From Stutzerimonas chloritidismutans AW-1 (GTDB taxonomy: Bacteria > Pseudomonadota > Gammaproteobacteria > Pseudomonadales > Pseudomonadaceae), in the NCBI RefSeq assembly GCF_000495915.1, contig NZ_AOFQ01000055.1:1-64000 (forward strand): DNA of 64,000 nucleotides, written 5' to 3'. The translations under genes and the position numbers were made by a program. This document shows positions 1-8,976 of the stretch, in pieces; positions within the stretch are counted from its first letter, which is position 1, and each line of letters opens with the position of its first letter. Below the pieces are notes generated by a model, which was given only the letters and a program-made list of their open reading frames with translations, was not told where the DNA came from and made no database searches.

Positions 1-243
1 CGCCTCGCCCCAGCCGATCGCCTGCCACTCATCGCCGCAGCGGCGCATCGGGTGGCGCAGCCGGTCAGGGTCGTTCTGGATGTCCTGCAGCGCCACCGCT
101 TTCGGACAGATATGGCCGCGACTGAAGCTGTCGAGGGGGTCGCCCTTGATCGAAAGGATGCGCTCGCCTTCGGTCTGGATGGTCAGGCCGCAGATGGCTT
201 CGCACAGGTGACAGGCACGGTGATGGACGGTCGTGTCGCTCAT
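1..243 (-). CDS. Molybdopterin oxidoreductase, N-terminal fragment (runs off the left edge)
   Basis: The reverse strand is open from an ATG at 241-243 to base 1 (81 codons). The N-terminus reads MSDTTVHHRACHLC, followed by EAICG and, further on, GHICPKAVAL. This cysteine pattern (C-x2-C-x3-C, then a distal C) is that of the N-terminal [4Fe-4S] domain of bis-MGD molybdoenzymes of the formate dehydrogenase/nitrate reductase family. There is no Tat signal before the first cysteine, so a cytoplasmic enzyme is likely. The substrate cannot be told from this fragment. The gene reads away from recJ's 3' end, so recJ could read into it across 128 bases. Confidence 0.85.
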   Translation of the reverse strand, partial: MSDTTVHHRACHLCEAICGLTIQTEGERILSIKGDPLDSFSRGHICPKAVALQDIQNDPDRLRHPMRRCGDEWQAIGWGEA

Positions 244-371
244 TTCGGATTCCCGCATGGCGCTGTTGTTGTCCAGCCACTCTAGGCGCCATGGCCGCGG
301 GCAACAATCAGACGTCTTGACGGGGAATGGCGCTGGATTCAGCCGGCCTATCGTCAGCCGGCATGCATCGA

Positions 372-2087
372 TCAGCGCGGGGCGATATGCGCCACCATCA
401 GCTGCACGCTTTCCTGACCGCGGTACTCGTTGACGTCTAGCTTGTAGGCTAGCTCGGCCCAGCGCACCGTCGGGTTCGGCCAGATCTCGCGGTCGATGTT
501 GAAGGCAATGCCGTCGAGGGTCAGCGATCCACATTCACTTTTCAGCACCAGCTTCAAATGGCGCTCGCCGACGATACGCTGCTGCACCAGCTGGAACACC
601 CCATGGAACATCGGCTCGGGAAAATGCTGGCCCCAAGGCCCGGCGTTGCGCAGCGCACGGGCCAGTTCCAGATGAAATTCCTCGACGCTGAGCTGGCCGT
701 CGGTGAGCAGCCGACCGGTGAGATCGTCCTCGCACAGCTGGCGGCGCACTTCGGCGTCGAAGGCTGCGGCGAAGGCACCGAAGTTGGCTTGCGGAAGCGA
801 CAGCCCGGCCGCCATGGCGTGCCCGCCGAACTTGCTGATCAAGCCAGGATGCTTGGCGGCAACCGCATCCAGCGCATCGCGGATATGAAAGCCCGGCACC
901 GAGCGCGCCGACCCCTTGAGCAGCCCGTCGCCAGCATCGGCGAAGGCGATGGTCGGGCGGTGGTAGCGCTCCTTCAGGCGCGAAGCCAAGATGCCGATCA
1001 CACCCTGATGCCAGTCCGCCTCGAACAGGCACAGGCCGAACGGCAGGTCTTCCAGCGGCAGATCCTTGAGCTGCGCCAGCGCCTCGCGCTGCATGCCCTG
1101 CTCGATGCTCTTGCGGTCCTTGTTCAGCTCATCGAGCTGGACCGCCATATCCCGCGCCAGTGCCTCGTCCTCGCAGAGCAGGCATTCGATGCCCAGCGAC
1201 ATGTCATCCAGCCGCCCGGCCGCGTTGAGCCGCGGGCCGAGAATGAAGCCCAGATCGGTGGAGGTGATGCGCCGATGATCGCGCCCGGCCACTTCGAGGA
1301 TCGCCCGCAGGCCCGCCCTCGCCCGCCCCGCGCGAATCCGCGCCAAGCCCTGATGGACCAGAATGCGGTTGTTGGCATCCAGCGGTACCACGTCGGCGAC
1401 ACTGCCCAGCGCCACCAGATCGAGCAGCTCAGCCAGATTCGGCTCGGTCCAGCCCTGACGGGTGAACCAGTTCAGCTCACGCAGGCGAGCGCGTAATGCC
1501 AGCAGCACATAGAAGATGACCCCGACACCGGCGATGCACTTGCTGGGAAAGGCGCACTCAGGCTGATTGGGGTTAACGATGGCATCAGCCGCCGGCAGTT
1601 CGTGACCCGGCAGGTGATGGTCCGTGACCAGCACCTTGAGCCCTGCGGCCTTGGCCGCCGCCACGCCGTCGACGCTGGAGATGCCGTTGTCCACGGTCAC
1701 CAGCAGATCGGGCTCGCGCTGCAAGGCAACGGCAACGATTTCAGGGGTCAGACCGTACCCGTACTCGAAGCGATTGGGCACCAGGTAATCGACGTGGGCA
1801 GCGCCAAGCTGGCGCAAGCCAAGTACACCCACGGTGCTGGCCGTGGCGCCATCGGCATCGAAATCGCCGACGAACAGGATGCGTTGACGCTTTTCCAGCG
1901 CCTCGACCAGCAGTTCCACCGCGGCATCGATGCCCTTGAGCTGCTTATAAGGAATCAACCGCGCCAGCCCCTTGTCCAGCTCCTCAGCGCAGGTCACGCC
2001 ACGGGCCGCGTAGAGGCGCTGCAGCAGCGGCGGCAGCTCGCCAAGGTCGGGCAGCTGCTCGGGCAAGGGGCGGGGTTCGATACGCAT
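372..2087 (-). CDS. recJ: Single-stranded-DNA-specific 5'-3' exonuclease RecJ
   Basis: RecJ degrades single-stranded DNA 5'-3' in RecF-pathway recombination and mismatch repair. The 571-residue protein has the full DHH-phosphoesterase signature: GDFDADG at residues 74-80, VDNGIS at about 132, TDHHLPG (Asp156-His157-His158), and GGHAMAAG in the DHHA1 domain near residue 420. A C-terminal OB-type region follows. The length is normal for the family. The ATG at 2085-2087 starts MRIEPRPLPEQ, which suits RecJ N-termini. It lies 26 bases downstream of the MarR-like gene on the same strand. Confidence 0.96.
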   Translation of the reverse strand: MRIEPRPLPEQLPDLGELPPLLQRLYAARGVTCAEELDKGLARLIPYKQLKGIDAAVELLVEALEKRQRILFVGDFDADGATASTVGVLGLRQLGAAHVDYLVPNRFEYGYGLTPEIVAVALQREPDLLVTVDNGISSVDGVAAAKAAGLKVLVTDHHLPGHELPAADAIVNPNQPECAFPSKCIAGVGVIFYVLLALRARLRELNWFTRQGWTEPNLAELLDLVALGSVADVVPLDANNRILVHQGLARIRAGRARAGLRAILEVAGRDHRRITSTDLGFILGPRLNAAGRLDDMSLGIECLLCEDEALARDMAVQLDELNKDRKSIEQGMQREALAQLKDLPLEDLPFGLCLFEADWHQGVIGILASRLKERYHRPTIAFADAGDGLLKGSARSVPGFHIRDALDAVAAKHPGLISKFGGHAMAAGLSLPQANFGAFAAAFDAEVRRQLCEDDLTGRLLTDGQLSVEEFHLELARALRNAGPWGQHFPEPMFHGVFQLVQQRIVGERHLKLVLKSECGSLTLDGIAFNIDREIWPNPTVRWAELAYKLDVNEYRGQESVQLMVAHIAPR

Positions 2088-2113
2088 GGAATTCCGGGCT
2101 CGGTGAAGGTCGT

Positions 2114-2641
2114 TTACAGGGAGGTGGCGGCGCGAGCGGCCTGGTCGTACAGCCCGGACATGGCGCGCAGCATACCCGCCAGGCGATGGATCTCATCGGG
2201 ATCGATATTCAGGTTCTCGAACGACGCGATCAGGCATTCGCGGCGGATGTCGGCGTATTCCTGGCAGAGCGCGCGTCCCTTGTCAGTGGTCCGATAGAAC
2301 ATCTCCTTGCCCTGCTTCGCGCCGTCCACCAGACCGAGTTTGCCGAGCTTCTTCAGCGCGTAGGTCACGGTGTGCGTGTCTTCCACGTTGAGCAGCAGGC
2401 AGATGTCCGCCTGTCGCTTGGCGCGGCCGCGGCTGGTGAGGTTATGCAGCACCATGACGTCCAGCGCGTTCATCTCCACCGTACCGCAGGCTTGCATGCA
2501 ACGCTCCATCCAGCGCATCAGCGCGGCGCTGGCGACGATGATGCCGTATTCGAGTTCGGACAATTCCTGAGACTGCTCGGCGAGATGTGCCGAGGCGACA
2601 ATCGAGGATCGCAACGGGCGAGAGCTTTTGGCGTCAACCAT
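2114..2641 (-). CDS. MarR-like winged-helix transcriptional regulator
   Basis: This 175-residue protein resembles the MarR-related winged-helix group. A helical dimerisation segment (SELEYGIIVASAALMRWMER) is followed by an HTH/wing region around residues 60-130 (NLTSRGRAKRQADICLLL, then TYALKKLGKLGLVDG). The ATG at 2639-2641 has an AGGA ribosome site 7 bases upstream. It is transcribed divergently from pxpA, with a 36-bp near-palindrome between them, so it is a good candidate regulator of the 5-oxoproline genes and of itself. The effector is not known. P-loop and ligand domains are absent. Confidence 0.85.
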   Translation of the reverse strand: MVDAKSSRPLRSSIVASAHLAEQSQELSELEYGIIVASAALMRWMERCMQACGTVEMNALDVMVLHNLTSRGRAKRQADICLLLNVEDTHTVTYALKKLGKLGLVDGAKQGKEMFYRTTDKGRALCQEYADIRRECLIASFENLNIDPDEIHRLAGMLRAMSGLYDQAARAATSL

Positions 2642-2740
2642 TCTGAATTCCTGATTGAAGAAGCGGCGGTCGATCGTATAGAGGTGGGCGGCAAGGATAC
2701 AGCAATGTCCGCGCGGTCACTTCGGCGGTCAATAGGAAAA

Positions 2741-2776
2741 ATACGTTGATAATTTATCGATACTTTATCAGTGTAT
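2741..2776. promoter_or_regulatory. 36-bp near-palindromic operator between the MarR-like gene and pxpA
   Basis: The two halves mirror each other around 2758.5, with 28 of 36 positions symmetric: ATAC..TGATAA at 2741-2752, a central TATCGATA at 2755-2762, and TTATCA..GTAT at 2765-2776. It is far more AT-rich than its surroundings and lies 45 bases before the pxpA start. The symmetry, AT richness and divergent position fit a dimeric winged-helix regulator site. Binding by the neighbouring protein is inferred. Confidence 0.7.
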
Positions 2777-2821
2777 CAGCTTCGACCGCCGCACCGGCCC
2801 ATCTAGAAAGGAGCAGCCATC

Positions 2822-3571
2822 GTGAGTCGTCTGTTACTCAATTGCGATATAGGGGAAAGCTTCGGCGCCTGGACCATGGGCTTGGATGCCGAGGTGATGC
2901 CTTTCATCGACTGCGCCAATGTCGCCTGCGGCTTCCACGCGTCCGATCCGCAGATCATGCGGCGCACAGTGGCGTTGGCACGCAAGCATGATGTGCGTAT
3001 TGGCGCCCATCCGGCCTATCCGGATCTGGTCGGCTTCGGCCGGCGCTCCATGGCCTGCAGCCCGGCCGAAGTGGAGAACATGCTGCTCTACCAGATCGGC
3101 GCGCTCGACGGCATCTGCCGCGCCGAAGGCACGCAGGTCCGCTACGTCAAACCCCACGGTGCGCTGTACAACGACATGATGCGCCAGCCCGAACTGCTGC
3201 GCGCGGTGATGAGCGCCATCAAGGCCTACAGCACCAATCTGCCGCTGATGCTGATGTCCACCCGCGACAACAGCGCAAGCCAGGCGCTGGCAGCGGAAAT
3301 GGGCATCACCCTGTGGTTCGAGGTGTTCGCCGACCGCGCCTATGACGCCGCCGGCATGCTGGTGTCACGCAGCCTGCCAGGCGCCGTCCACCACGATGCA
3401 GAAACCGTGACCGACCAGGCCCTGTGCCTGGCCAAGGGCGAGGCGCTGATTGCGAGCGATGGCAGCGCGCTGATTCTGCAGGCCGATACCCTCTGCGTGC
3501 ATGGCGACAACGCCGGTTCCATAGCCGCCGTCCAGCGCATCCGTCAGTCGCTGCAGGCGCTTCCCGCATGA
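2822..3571 (+). CDS. pxpA: 5-oxoprolinase (ATP-hydrolysing) subunit PxpA, LamB/YcsF family
   Basis: PxpA is the catalytic-type subunit of the PxpABC complex, which opens 5-oxoproline (pyroglutamate) to glutamate using ATP. The 249-residue protein carries family blocks [10 protein letters not shown] (from residue 5), [22 protein letters not shown], and VKPHGALYN, and has the normal length. It starts with GTG at 2822 behind a strong AAAGGAGCAGCC site at 2807-2818. The stop overlaps pxpB's start (ATGA), so the two are translationally coupled. Confidence 0.96.
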   Translation: MSRLLLNCDIGESFGAWTMGLDAEVMPFIDCANVACGFHASDPQIMRRTVALARKHDVRIGAHPAYPDLVGFGRRSMACSPAEVENMLLYQIGALDGICRAEGTQVRYVKPHGALYNDMMRQPELLRAVMSAIKAYSTNLPLMLMSTRDNSASQALAAEMGITLWFEVFADRAYDAAGMLVSRSLPGAVHHDAETVTDQALCLAKGEALIASDGSALILQADTLCVHGDNAGSIAAVQRIRQSLQALPA

Positions 3572-4275
3572 AGCCGCGGATCGAAGTGGTCGGCGTCGAC
3601 AGTCTGTTGCTGCGCCTGTTCGATCAGATCGATGAAGACAACATGCCCTGGATGCTCGCCGCCAGTCAGCGTGTGCGCGAAACCTTCGGCGCGGCACTGG
3701 TCGATCTGGTGCCCTCCTACACCACGCTGCTAGTGCATTACGACCTGACCCAACTGGACGACCTGCAGGCTCGCCAGCACCTTCACCAAGCGCTCGCGGG
3801 TCTGCAGCCCGCCGCCGCCGAAACCGCGCGCCAGCATGAAATCCCGGTGTGGTACGACGCCAGCGTCGGCCCCGAGCTACGAGCGCTAGGCAAGCGCAGC
3901 GGACTCGGTGTAGCTGGCGTGATCGAGCAACACAGCGCGCATATCTATCAGGTATTCGCCCTAGGCTTTGCACCGGGTTTCGCCTTTCTCGGGCTGGTCG
4001 ATGAGCGTCTGGCCAGCCCGCGCCTGGCCACACCGCGCAAGCAGGTGCCGGCGGGCAGCCTAGGCATCGCCGATCGGCAGACAGCGATCTACCCACTGGT
4101 TTCGCCGGGCGGCTGGAATCTGATCGGGCGCAGCCCGGTTCGTCTGTTCGACCGCGAGCTCGACGGCTACAGCCTCTGGCAGCCAAGCGACCGGGTGCGC
4201 TTCGTGCCCATCGAGCGCGCCGAATTCGTCCGCCTGGGCGGTGACGACAGCCCCTTCAAGGAAACCACTGCATGA
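3568..4275 (+). CDS. pxpB: 5-oxoprolinase subunit PxpB (KipI family)
   Basis: This 235-residue protein is the KipI/allophanate-hydrolase subunit-1 type partner in 5-oxoprolinase. Visible family blocks are [10 protein letters not shown] near the N-terminus, the [13 protein letters not shown] stretch in the C-terminal half, and [17 protein letters not shown] with [12 protein letters not shown]. The ATG at 3568 is chosen because it overlaps the pxpA stop (ATGA). An in-frame upstream extension would lie inside pxpA. The 3' end likewise overlaps pxpC by ATGA. Confidence 0.95.
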   Translation: MKPRIEVVGVDSLLLRLFDQIDEDNMPWMLAASQRVRETFGAALVDLVPSYTTLLVHYDLTQLDDLQARQHLHQALAGLQPAAAETARQHEIPVWYDASVGPELRALGKRSGLGVAGVIEQHSAHIYQVFALGFAPGFAFLGLVDERLASPRLATPRKQVPAGSLGIADRQTAIYPLVSPGGWNLIGRSPVRLFDRELDGYSLWQPSDRVRFVPIERAEFVRLGGDDSPFKETTA

Positions 4276-5186
4276 GCCTGCTTATCGAACGCGCCGGCGC
4301 ACTGGCCAGCCTGCAGGACGGCGGCCGTATGGGCGTACGTCACCTCGGCGTTACCCAGGGCGGCCCGGTGGACTGGATTTCCCACGGCTGGGCCAACTGG
4401 CTGCTTGGAAATCCGGTGCAGGCCGCGACAGTGGAAATCACGCTGGGGAATTTCAGCATTCGCGCGGAAACCGATACCTGCCTGGCGATCTGCGGCGCCG
4501 ATCTTGGCGCCGCGCTCGATGACGAGGCCATTGCGCCGGGGCGTAGCTTCGAGGTCCGTAAGGGTCAGCTGCTTGCCTTCGCGCATCCAAAGCGAGGCGT
4601 TCGCGCCTATCTCGCGGCACCAGGCGGCTTCCAGGCGACACCGGTGTTGGGGAGCTACGCCACGGTCCGGCGCGAGCAACTCGGCGGCTTGGCCGGTGAC
4701 GGCCAAGCGCTGGCCGAGGGCGACCGCTTGCACTGGCTCGGTGGTGTTTCTGCTGCTCCCCGAGAGCTGCCAGTACAAACCGTCACCCCACTATCGAGCC
4801 CGACCCTGGCGGTCGTACTCGGTGCGCAGATTGGTGATTTCAGCGGCCAGAGCCTGTTCGATGCCTTCAACAGCGACTGGACAGTCGATCAACGAGCCGA
4901 CCGCATGGGCGTGCGCTTGCTCGGCCCCGCGCTTCACAGCACGCGCTCATCGATGATTTCCGAAGGCGTGCCGCTGGGGGCGATCCAGGTTCCGGCCGAC
5001 GGGCAGCCGATCATCCTGCTCAACGACCGCCAGACAATCGGCGGCTATCCACGCCTCGGCGCGCTGACACCTGCGGCGGTGGCCCAGCTGGGGCAGTGCC
5101 TGCCCGGTACCTCGCTCAGGCTCAAACCGATTTCACTGGAGGCCGCGCAACGCGCGCACCGCGAACTGCTCGCCCAATGGCGATAG
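4272..5186 (+). CDS. pxpC: 5-oxoprolinase subunit PxpC (KipA/biotin-dependent carboxyltransferase-like)
   Basis: The 304-residue KipA-type subunit shows the typical blocks GALASLQDGGRMG.RHLGV near the N-terminus, AICGADLGA in the first third, and RADRMGVRL and SEGVPLGAIQVPADGQPIILL in the second half. It completes the PxpABC complex with the two genes upstream and overlaps pxpB by four bases. The next gene (NRAMP-like) begins 114 bases later, so it may be in the same transcript or have its own start. Confidence 0.95.
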   Translation: MSLLIERAGALASLQDGGRMGVRHLGVTQGGPVDWISHGWANWLLGNPVQAATVEITLGNFSIRAETDTCLAICGADLGAALDDEAIAPGRSFEVRKGQLLAFAHPKRGVRAYLAAPGGFQATPVLGSYATVRREQLGGLAGDGQALAEGDRLHWLGGVSAAPRELPVQTVTPLSSPTLAVVLGAQIGDFSGQSLFDAFNSDWTVDQRADRMGVRLLGPALHSTRSSMISEGVPLGAIQVPADGQPIILLNDRQTIGGYPRLGALTPAAVAQLGQCLPGTSLRLKPISLEAAQRAHRELLAQWR

Positions 5187-5300
5187 TCGCTCATAAGGAG
5201 CCGCTGACCAGCAGCCAGTTATTCCTACAAAAACAACATTACCGGGTATGACCCGGGCGCATTTCTACCTGCCCCAACGCCAAGAAAAAGAAGGTATCCA

Positions 5301-6521
5301 ATGCAAGCCACACAAGCCGAACGCGGAACTCCCGCCCAGCGCAACGTCCTGCGCGGCGCCATTTTCATCATGGCGACTTCGTCCATCGGACCCGCGTTTC
5401 TAACCCAAACGTCGCTGTTCACCGAGAAGTATCTGGCGAGTTTCGCCTTCGCGATCCTGATCTCTTTGCTCATCGACATCGGTGCCCAGCTTAATATCTG
5501 GCGGGTGATCACCGTTGCCAACCTGCGCGGCCAGGACGTCGCCAACCGCGTGATACCCGGCGTCGGCCATCTGATATCCGCCTTCATCGTGCTGGGCGGC
5601 ATTGCCTTCAATATCGGCAATATCGGTGGCGCCGGCCTGGCAATGAATGTGATCTTCGGCATCCCGCCGATAATCGGCTCGTTGATCGCCGCCGTGCTGA
5701 TCATCGGCATCTTCCTGCTGCGCAACGCCAAGGGCGTGATGGACTCGGTGATGCAGGTTCTCGGCCTGGTAATGCTGTGCATGATCGGCTACGCCATGCT
5801 GCAGTCGAATCCACCGCTGCTCGAAGCGATGAGTCGCAGCTTTAATCCGGACGACCCATTGATCCTGCTGCTGCCGATCGTGACATTGGTGGGCGGCACG
5901 GTCGGCGGCTACATATCGTTTTCCGGTGGCCATCGCCTGGTAGAGGCCGGCATCACCGGGGTAGAGAATGTCAGGCTGGTAACCCGCGCGGCCGTGATCG
6001 GTATCGCTACCACCGGCGTCGTGCGCATCTGCCTCTTTCTTGCCGCGCTCGGGGTCGTCAGCCAGGGCCTGACTCTCGACCCGAGCAACCCCGCTGCGTC
6101 GGTGTTTTCCCATTCGATGGGCACCATCGGCTACAAGATCTTTGGCGTAGTGCTGCTGGCCGCTTCGGTTTCATCGGTGATCGGCGCCGCTTATACCAGT
6201 GTGACCTTCATGTACTCGCTGCATGACAGCATCCGCCGGCATAACCAGCGAGTGGTGATCGCCTTTATTGCCTGCTCGACGCTCATCTACAGCTTGGTCG
6301 GCCAGCCCGTGAAGGTTCTGGTGGTAGCGGGCACACTGAATGCCCTGGTGCTGCCGCTGGCACTGGGCTGCATACTGCTCGCATCGCGCAAAACGAACAT
6401 CGTCGGCGACGGCTACCGTCACCCCACCTGGATGCTGATGTTCGGCATATTGGCCATGCTGGCCACGGCGGTTGGGGTGGTGATGTCGTTCAATGCGCTG
6501 CTGGAGTTCTGGCAAGCGTGA
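5301..6521 (+). CDS. NRAMP-like membrane transporter linked to 5-oxoprolinase
   Basis: A 406-residue, very hydrophobic protein with about 11 predicted membrane segments. It resembles the NRAMP (MntH) fold: the N-terminus contains the family's GPAFL just before the first helix. The metal-binding DPGN motif expected right after it is missing; the sequence there reads TQTSLFTEKYLASF. No MPH-type motif is seen in the sixth helix either, where GGYISFSGGHR occurs. In Bacillus a similar protein (YcsG) sits next to the pxpA homologue ycsF. An organic substrate such as 5-oxoproline is a reasonable inference. The ATG at 5301 follows AAAGAAGG. Confidence 0.85.
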   Translation: MQATQAERGTPAQRNVLRGAIFIMATSSIGPAFLTQTSLFTEKYLASFAFAILISLLIDIGAQLNIWRVITVANLRGQDVANRVIPGVGHLISAFIVLGGIAFNIGNIGGAGLAMNVIFGIPPIIGSLIAAVLIIGIFLLRNAKGVMDSVMQVLGLVMLCMIGYAMLQSNPPLLEAMSRSFNPDDPLILLLPIVTLVGGTVGGYISFSGGHRLVEAGITGVENVRLVTRAAVIGIATTGVVRICLFLAALGVVSQGLTLDPSNPAASVFSHSMGTIGYKIFGVVLLAASVSSVIGAAYTSVTFMYSLHDSIRRHNQRVVIAFIACSTLIYSLVGQPVKVLVVAGTLNALVLPLALGCILLASRKTNIVGDGYRHPTWMLMFGILAMLATAVGVVMSFNALLEFWQA

Positions 6522-6539
6522 CTGGCACGGCGGGCGCTC

Positions 6540-7079
6540 TCAGCGCTCGCCGAGCAACCAACCCAACTTCACTTCGAACTGACCACGCTCATCGGTGATG
6601 AACAACGTGCCGTCACTGATCATCACGCCCCACTGCAGACTACGCGGCAAGTCCTTGACCAACGCGGCAAGTGACTCCGAGTCGATGGTGGCAATGGACA
6701 GATTCTTCAATCCCTTCACCGCATCGATCACCTTGCCCTGCCAGACGCGCAGATTGCCATAGGCAACCAGGCTGACGCGTTCGGCTCGTCGCGAACACCA
6801 AGTCAATCGCTCTGCATCCGGCTGACCCACTTCGATCCAATGAAGGACGCGGCCATCCAGACTCTTTTCCCAGAGTGCTGGCTCGTCCACATCAGAGAGG
6901 CCGCGACCAAAGGCCAGCTGCTCGCTATACCAGAGCGCATAGGCAATCAATCGCACGCCGAGGCGTTCTTCGGTTTCCGACGGGTGTTTGGCGACCGTAA
7001 AGCGCAGATTCTCGTAAACCCCGCGGTCCAGGTCCGTGAGATTCAGCTCGACTTTATATGGTGTGGCTTGCAGGGCCAT
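6540..7079 (-). CDS. yaeQ: YaeQ family protein
   Basis: The 179-residue sequence (MALQATPYKVELNLTDLDR, then HPSETEERLGVRLIAYALWY, and GRVLHWIEVGQPD) is a clear YaeQ member. The family has a compact restriction-endonuclease-like (PD-(D/E)XK) fold; no biochemical role is firmly assigned. Enterobacterial YaeQ can replace RfaH-type functions when overproduced. It is convergent with the NRAMP-like gene, 18 bases apart, and divergent from bfd. Confidence 0.92.
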   Translation of the reverse strand: MALQATPYKVELNLTDLDRGVYENLRFTVAKHPSETEERLGVRLIAYALWYSEQLAFGRGLSDVDEPALWEKSLDGRVLHWIEVGQPDAERLTWCSRRAERVSLVAYGNLRVWQGKVIDAVKGLKNLSIATIDSESLAALVKDLPRSLQWGVMISDGTLFITDERGQFEVKLGWLLGER

Positions 7080-7212
7080 GAACGGCCTCCGTTGCGAAAA
7101 GGCGCGCAGTCTACCGCAAAGCGATCAACACCGATCCTCGCTGCGGCCTTCGACACCGTCGGTACGAACGGAAAAATACGCTCATCGGAGAACCCCCCGA
7201 CGAACGAACTTT

Positions 7213-7233
7213 GACAATTATTCTCATTCTGAT
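7213..7233. promoter_or_regulatory. Probable Fur box upstream of bfd
   Basis: The segment contains GACAATTATTCTCATTCTGA, which on the reverse strand gives AATGAGAATAATTGTC, close to the classic GATAATGATAATCATTATC operator. It lies 42 bases before the bfd start. Iron-repressed bfd expression is well established in Pseudomonas, so iron control here is expected. Confidence 0.75.
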
Positions 7234-7274
7234 TAGCATCCCAACCGTCAACGAATTCAACGGGTAGTGCTTCT

Positions 7275-7493
7275 ATGTACGTCTGTCTTTGCCAGGGTGT
7301 CACCGACGGCCAGATTCGCGATGCCATCTACGAAGGCTGCTGCAGCTACCGTGAAGTACGGGAAACGACCGGCGTCGCCACCCAGTGCGGCAAGTGTGCC
7401 TGCGTCGCCAAGCAGGTCGTGCGCGATACGCTCAGCAACGTGCAAAGTGCCCAGGCCTCCCTCGCCTACCCTGCCAGTTTTGTTCAGGCTTGA
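7275..7493 (+). CDS. bfd: Bacterioferritin-associated ferredoxin Bfd
   Basis: A 72-residue [2Fe-2S] ferredoxin with the BFD-like cysteine pattern: C-L-C at residues 4-6 and CGKC at about 38-41. In Pseudomonas, Bfd binds the haem of bacterioferritin and passes electrons in to release stored iron. The bfr gene begins 191 bases downstream, after a terminator, so the pair is linked but separately controlled. A Fur-like site precedes the gene, fitting expression when iron is short. Confidence 0.96.
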   Translation: MYVCLCQGVTDGQIRDAIYEGCCSYREVRETTGVATQCGKCACVAKQVVRDTLSNVQSAQASLAYPASFVQA

Positions 7494-7508
7494 CAGACTG
7501 AAGCCATG

Positions 7509-7535
7509 AAGCCGGGGCATGCCCGGCTTTTTTTT
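7509..7535 (+). terminator. Rho-independent terminator after bfd
   Basis: AGCCGGG / CCCGGCT stem with a GCAT loop, followed by eight T residues. Separates bfd from bfr. Confidence 0.9.
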
Positions 7536-7684
7536 GCCTGCAAATCAGCAAGTTGCTCAGAAGGATGCGGAACGCAACTATTCTCGCTAGGGTTTAGCTT
7601 TAGCATTCAATGACTTAGGTTTGACAGGTCGCCTGAGCGTGGCCAGACTGCTTGCATTCCCACCGCGTCAGGCAGGCTAACTAC

Positions 7685-8155
7685 ATGAAAGGCGACAAGC
7701 TGGTCATTCAGCACCTCAACAAGATCCTCGGCAATGAGCTGGTAGCCATCAACCAGTACTTCCTGCACGCGCGCATGTATGAGGACTGGGGTCTCGGCAA
7801 GCTCGGCAAGCATGAGTACGAAGAATCCATCGACGAGATGAAGCATGCGGACAAGCTGATCAAGCGCATCCTGTTCCTGGAAGGCCTGCCGAATCTGCAG
7901 GATCTGGGCAAGCTGCTGATCGGTGAGAACACTCGCGAGATGCTCGAGTGCGACCTCAGGCTGGAGCAAGGTGGCGTGCAGGATCTGAAGGTCGCCATCG
8001 CTTACTGCGAAAGCGTCGGCGACTACGGCAGTCGCGAGCTGCTGGAAGACATCCTCGAATCCGAGGAGGAACACATCGACTGGCTGGAGACGCAGCTGAG
8101 CCTGATCGACAAGGTGGGCATGGAAAACTACCTGCAGTCGCAGATGGACGACTGA
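7685..8155 (+). CDS. bfr: Bacterioferritin
   Basis: This 156-residue iron-storage protein has every residue expected of a haem-containing bacterioferritin: Met52 as haem ligand, and ferroxidase-centre residues Glu18, Glu51, His54, Glu94, Glu127 and His130. It assembles into a 24-mer cage. The ATG at 7685 ([13 protein letters not shown]) is preferred over an in-frame TTG 33 bases upstream because family members start there. It follows bfd, its reductase partner. Confidence 0.96.
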   Translation: MKGDKLVIQHLNKILGNELVAINQYFLHARMYEDWGLGKLGKHEYEESIDEMKHADKLIKRILFLEGLPNLQDLGKLLIGENTREMLECDLRLEQGGVQDLKVAIAYCESVGDYGSRELLEDILESEEEHIDWLETQLSLIDKVGMENYLQSQMDD

Positions 8156-8176
8156 TTCAGTAGCAAGCCCATGTAA

Positions 8177-8205
8177 AAACGCCCCGACTAGATCGGGGCG
8201 TTTTC
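8177..8205. terminator. Bidirectional terminator between bfr and the FKBP gene
   Basis: AAAACGCCCCGA / TCGGGGCGTTTT perfect stem with a short CTAGA-type loop. A-run and T-run flank it on both sides, so it serves both converging genes. Confidence 0.92.
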
Positions 8206-8226
8206 GTTTGCAGCGAAGAGAACCGC

Positions 8227-8976
8227 TTATTCCTGCTCGGCTGCTTCAGCAGGCTGCTCGGCTGCGGGCTGCTCGGCCTCGTCACCCTTGATATCCAGCA
8301 GCTCGAGATCGAAGACCAGCACCGAGTTGGCCGGAATCAGCGGGCTCGGGCTCTGCTCGCCGTAGGCCAGTTCGCTCGGGATGTAGAGCTTGTACTTTTC
8401 GCCCACATGCATCAGCTGCAGACCTTCGACCCAACCTGGAATCACACCGCCGACCGGCAGATCGATCGGGCTGCCGCGCTTGATCGAGCTGTCGAAGACG
8501 GTGCCGTCGGTCAAGCTGCCCTCGTAGTGCACGGTCACCACGTCGTTCTCGGTCGGTTGACGGCCTTCGGCCGCCTTGACGACTTCGTACTGCAGACCGG
8601 ATTCGGTGGTCTTCACGCCCTCACGCTTGGCGTTGTCTTCGAGGAACTTCTTGCCAGCCTCGACCGCTTTGGCATTCATCTCAACCATGCGCTCTTCGGC
8701 ACGGGTTTGTAGGAAGGTGAAAGCTTCCATCAGCTGCTCATCGGTGAGCTTCTGCTCCTTCTTGCCGATGGCATCTTCAATACCCTGCGCAACAGCCTGG
8801 GAGTCGAGATCATCCATACCCTCCTGCGCAAGGCTCTTGCCCATGTTCAGGCCGATACCATAGGACGCCTTCTGCGCCGGAGTGTCCAGTTTGACACTGG
8901 TCTGCGAGTCGCAGCCGGCCAGCACCAGGCCAACCAGGGCAACCGCAGGCGCCAAACGATGATGTCTCAGTCTCAT
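8227..8976 (-). CDS. FKBP-type peptidyl-prolyl cis-trans isomerase, lipoprotein (Mip/FkpA-like)
   Basis: The 249-residue protein begins with a lipoprotein signal ending in LVLAGC (Cys22). A helical dimerisation domain follows (residues about 35-125: MGKSLAQEGMDDLDSQAVAQ, then DEQLMEAFTFLQTRAEERM). The FKBP catalytic domain comes next (VTVHYEGSLTDGTVFDSS, IPGWVEGLQLM, YIPSELAYGE), then an acidic Glu/Ala-rich tail. It is a periplasmic folding catalyst and chaperone of the FkpA/Mip type. Asp at position +2 after the cysteine would retain an E. coli lipoprotein in the inner membrane; Pseudomonas sorting rules differ. Confidence 0.93.
   Translation of the reverse strand: MRLRHHRLAPAVALVGLVLAGCDSQTSVKLDTPAQKASYGIGLNMGKSLAQEGMDDLDSQAVAQGIEDAIGKKEQKLTDEQLMEAFTFLQTRAEERMVEMNAKAVEAGKKFLEDNAKREGVKTTESGLQYEVVKAAEGRQPTENDVVTVHYEGSLTDGTVFDSSIKRGSPIDLPVGGVIPGWVEGLQLMHVGEKYKLYIPSELAYGEQSPSPLIPANSVLVFDLELLDIKGDEAEQPAAEQPAEAAEQE

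Noticed and set aside
558..1496. 312-residue open frame opposite recJ
   Set aside because: Shadow of recJ; composition is the usual reverse-complement bias.
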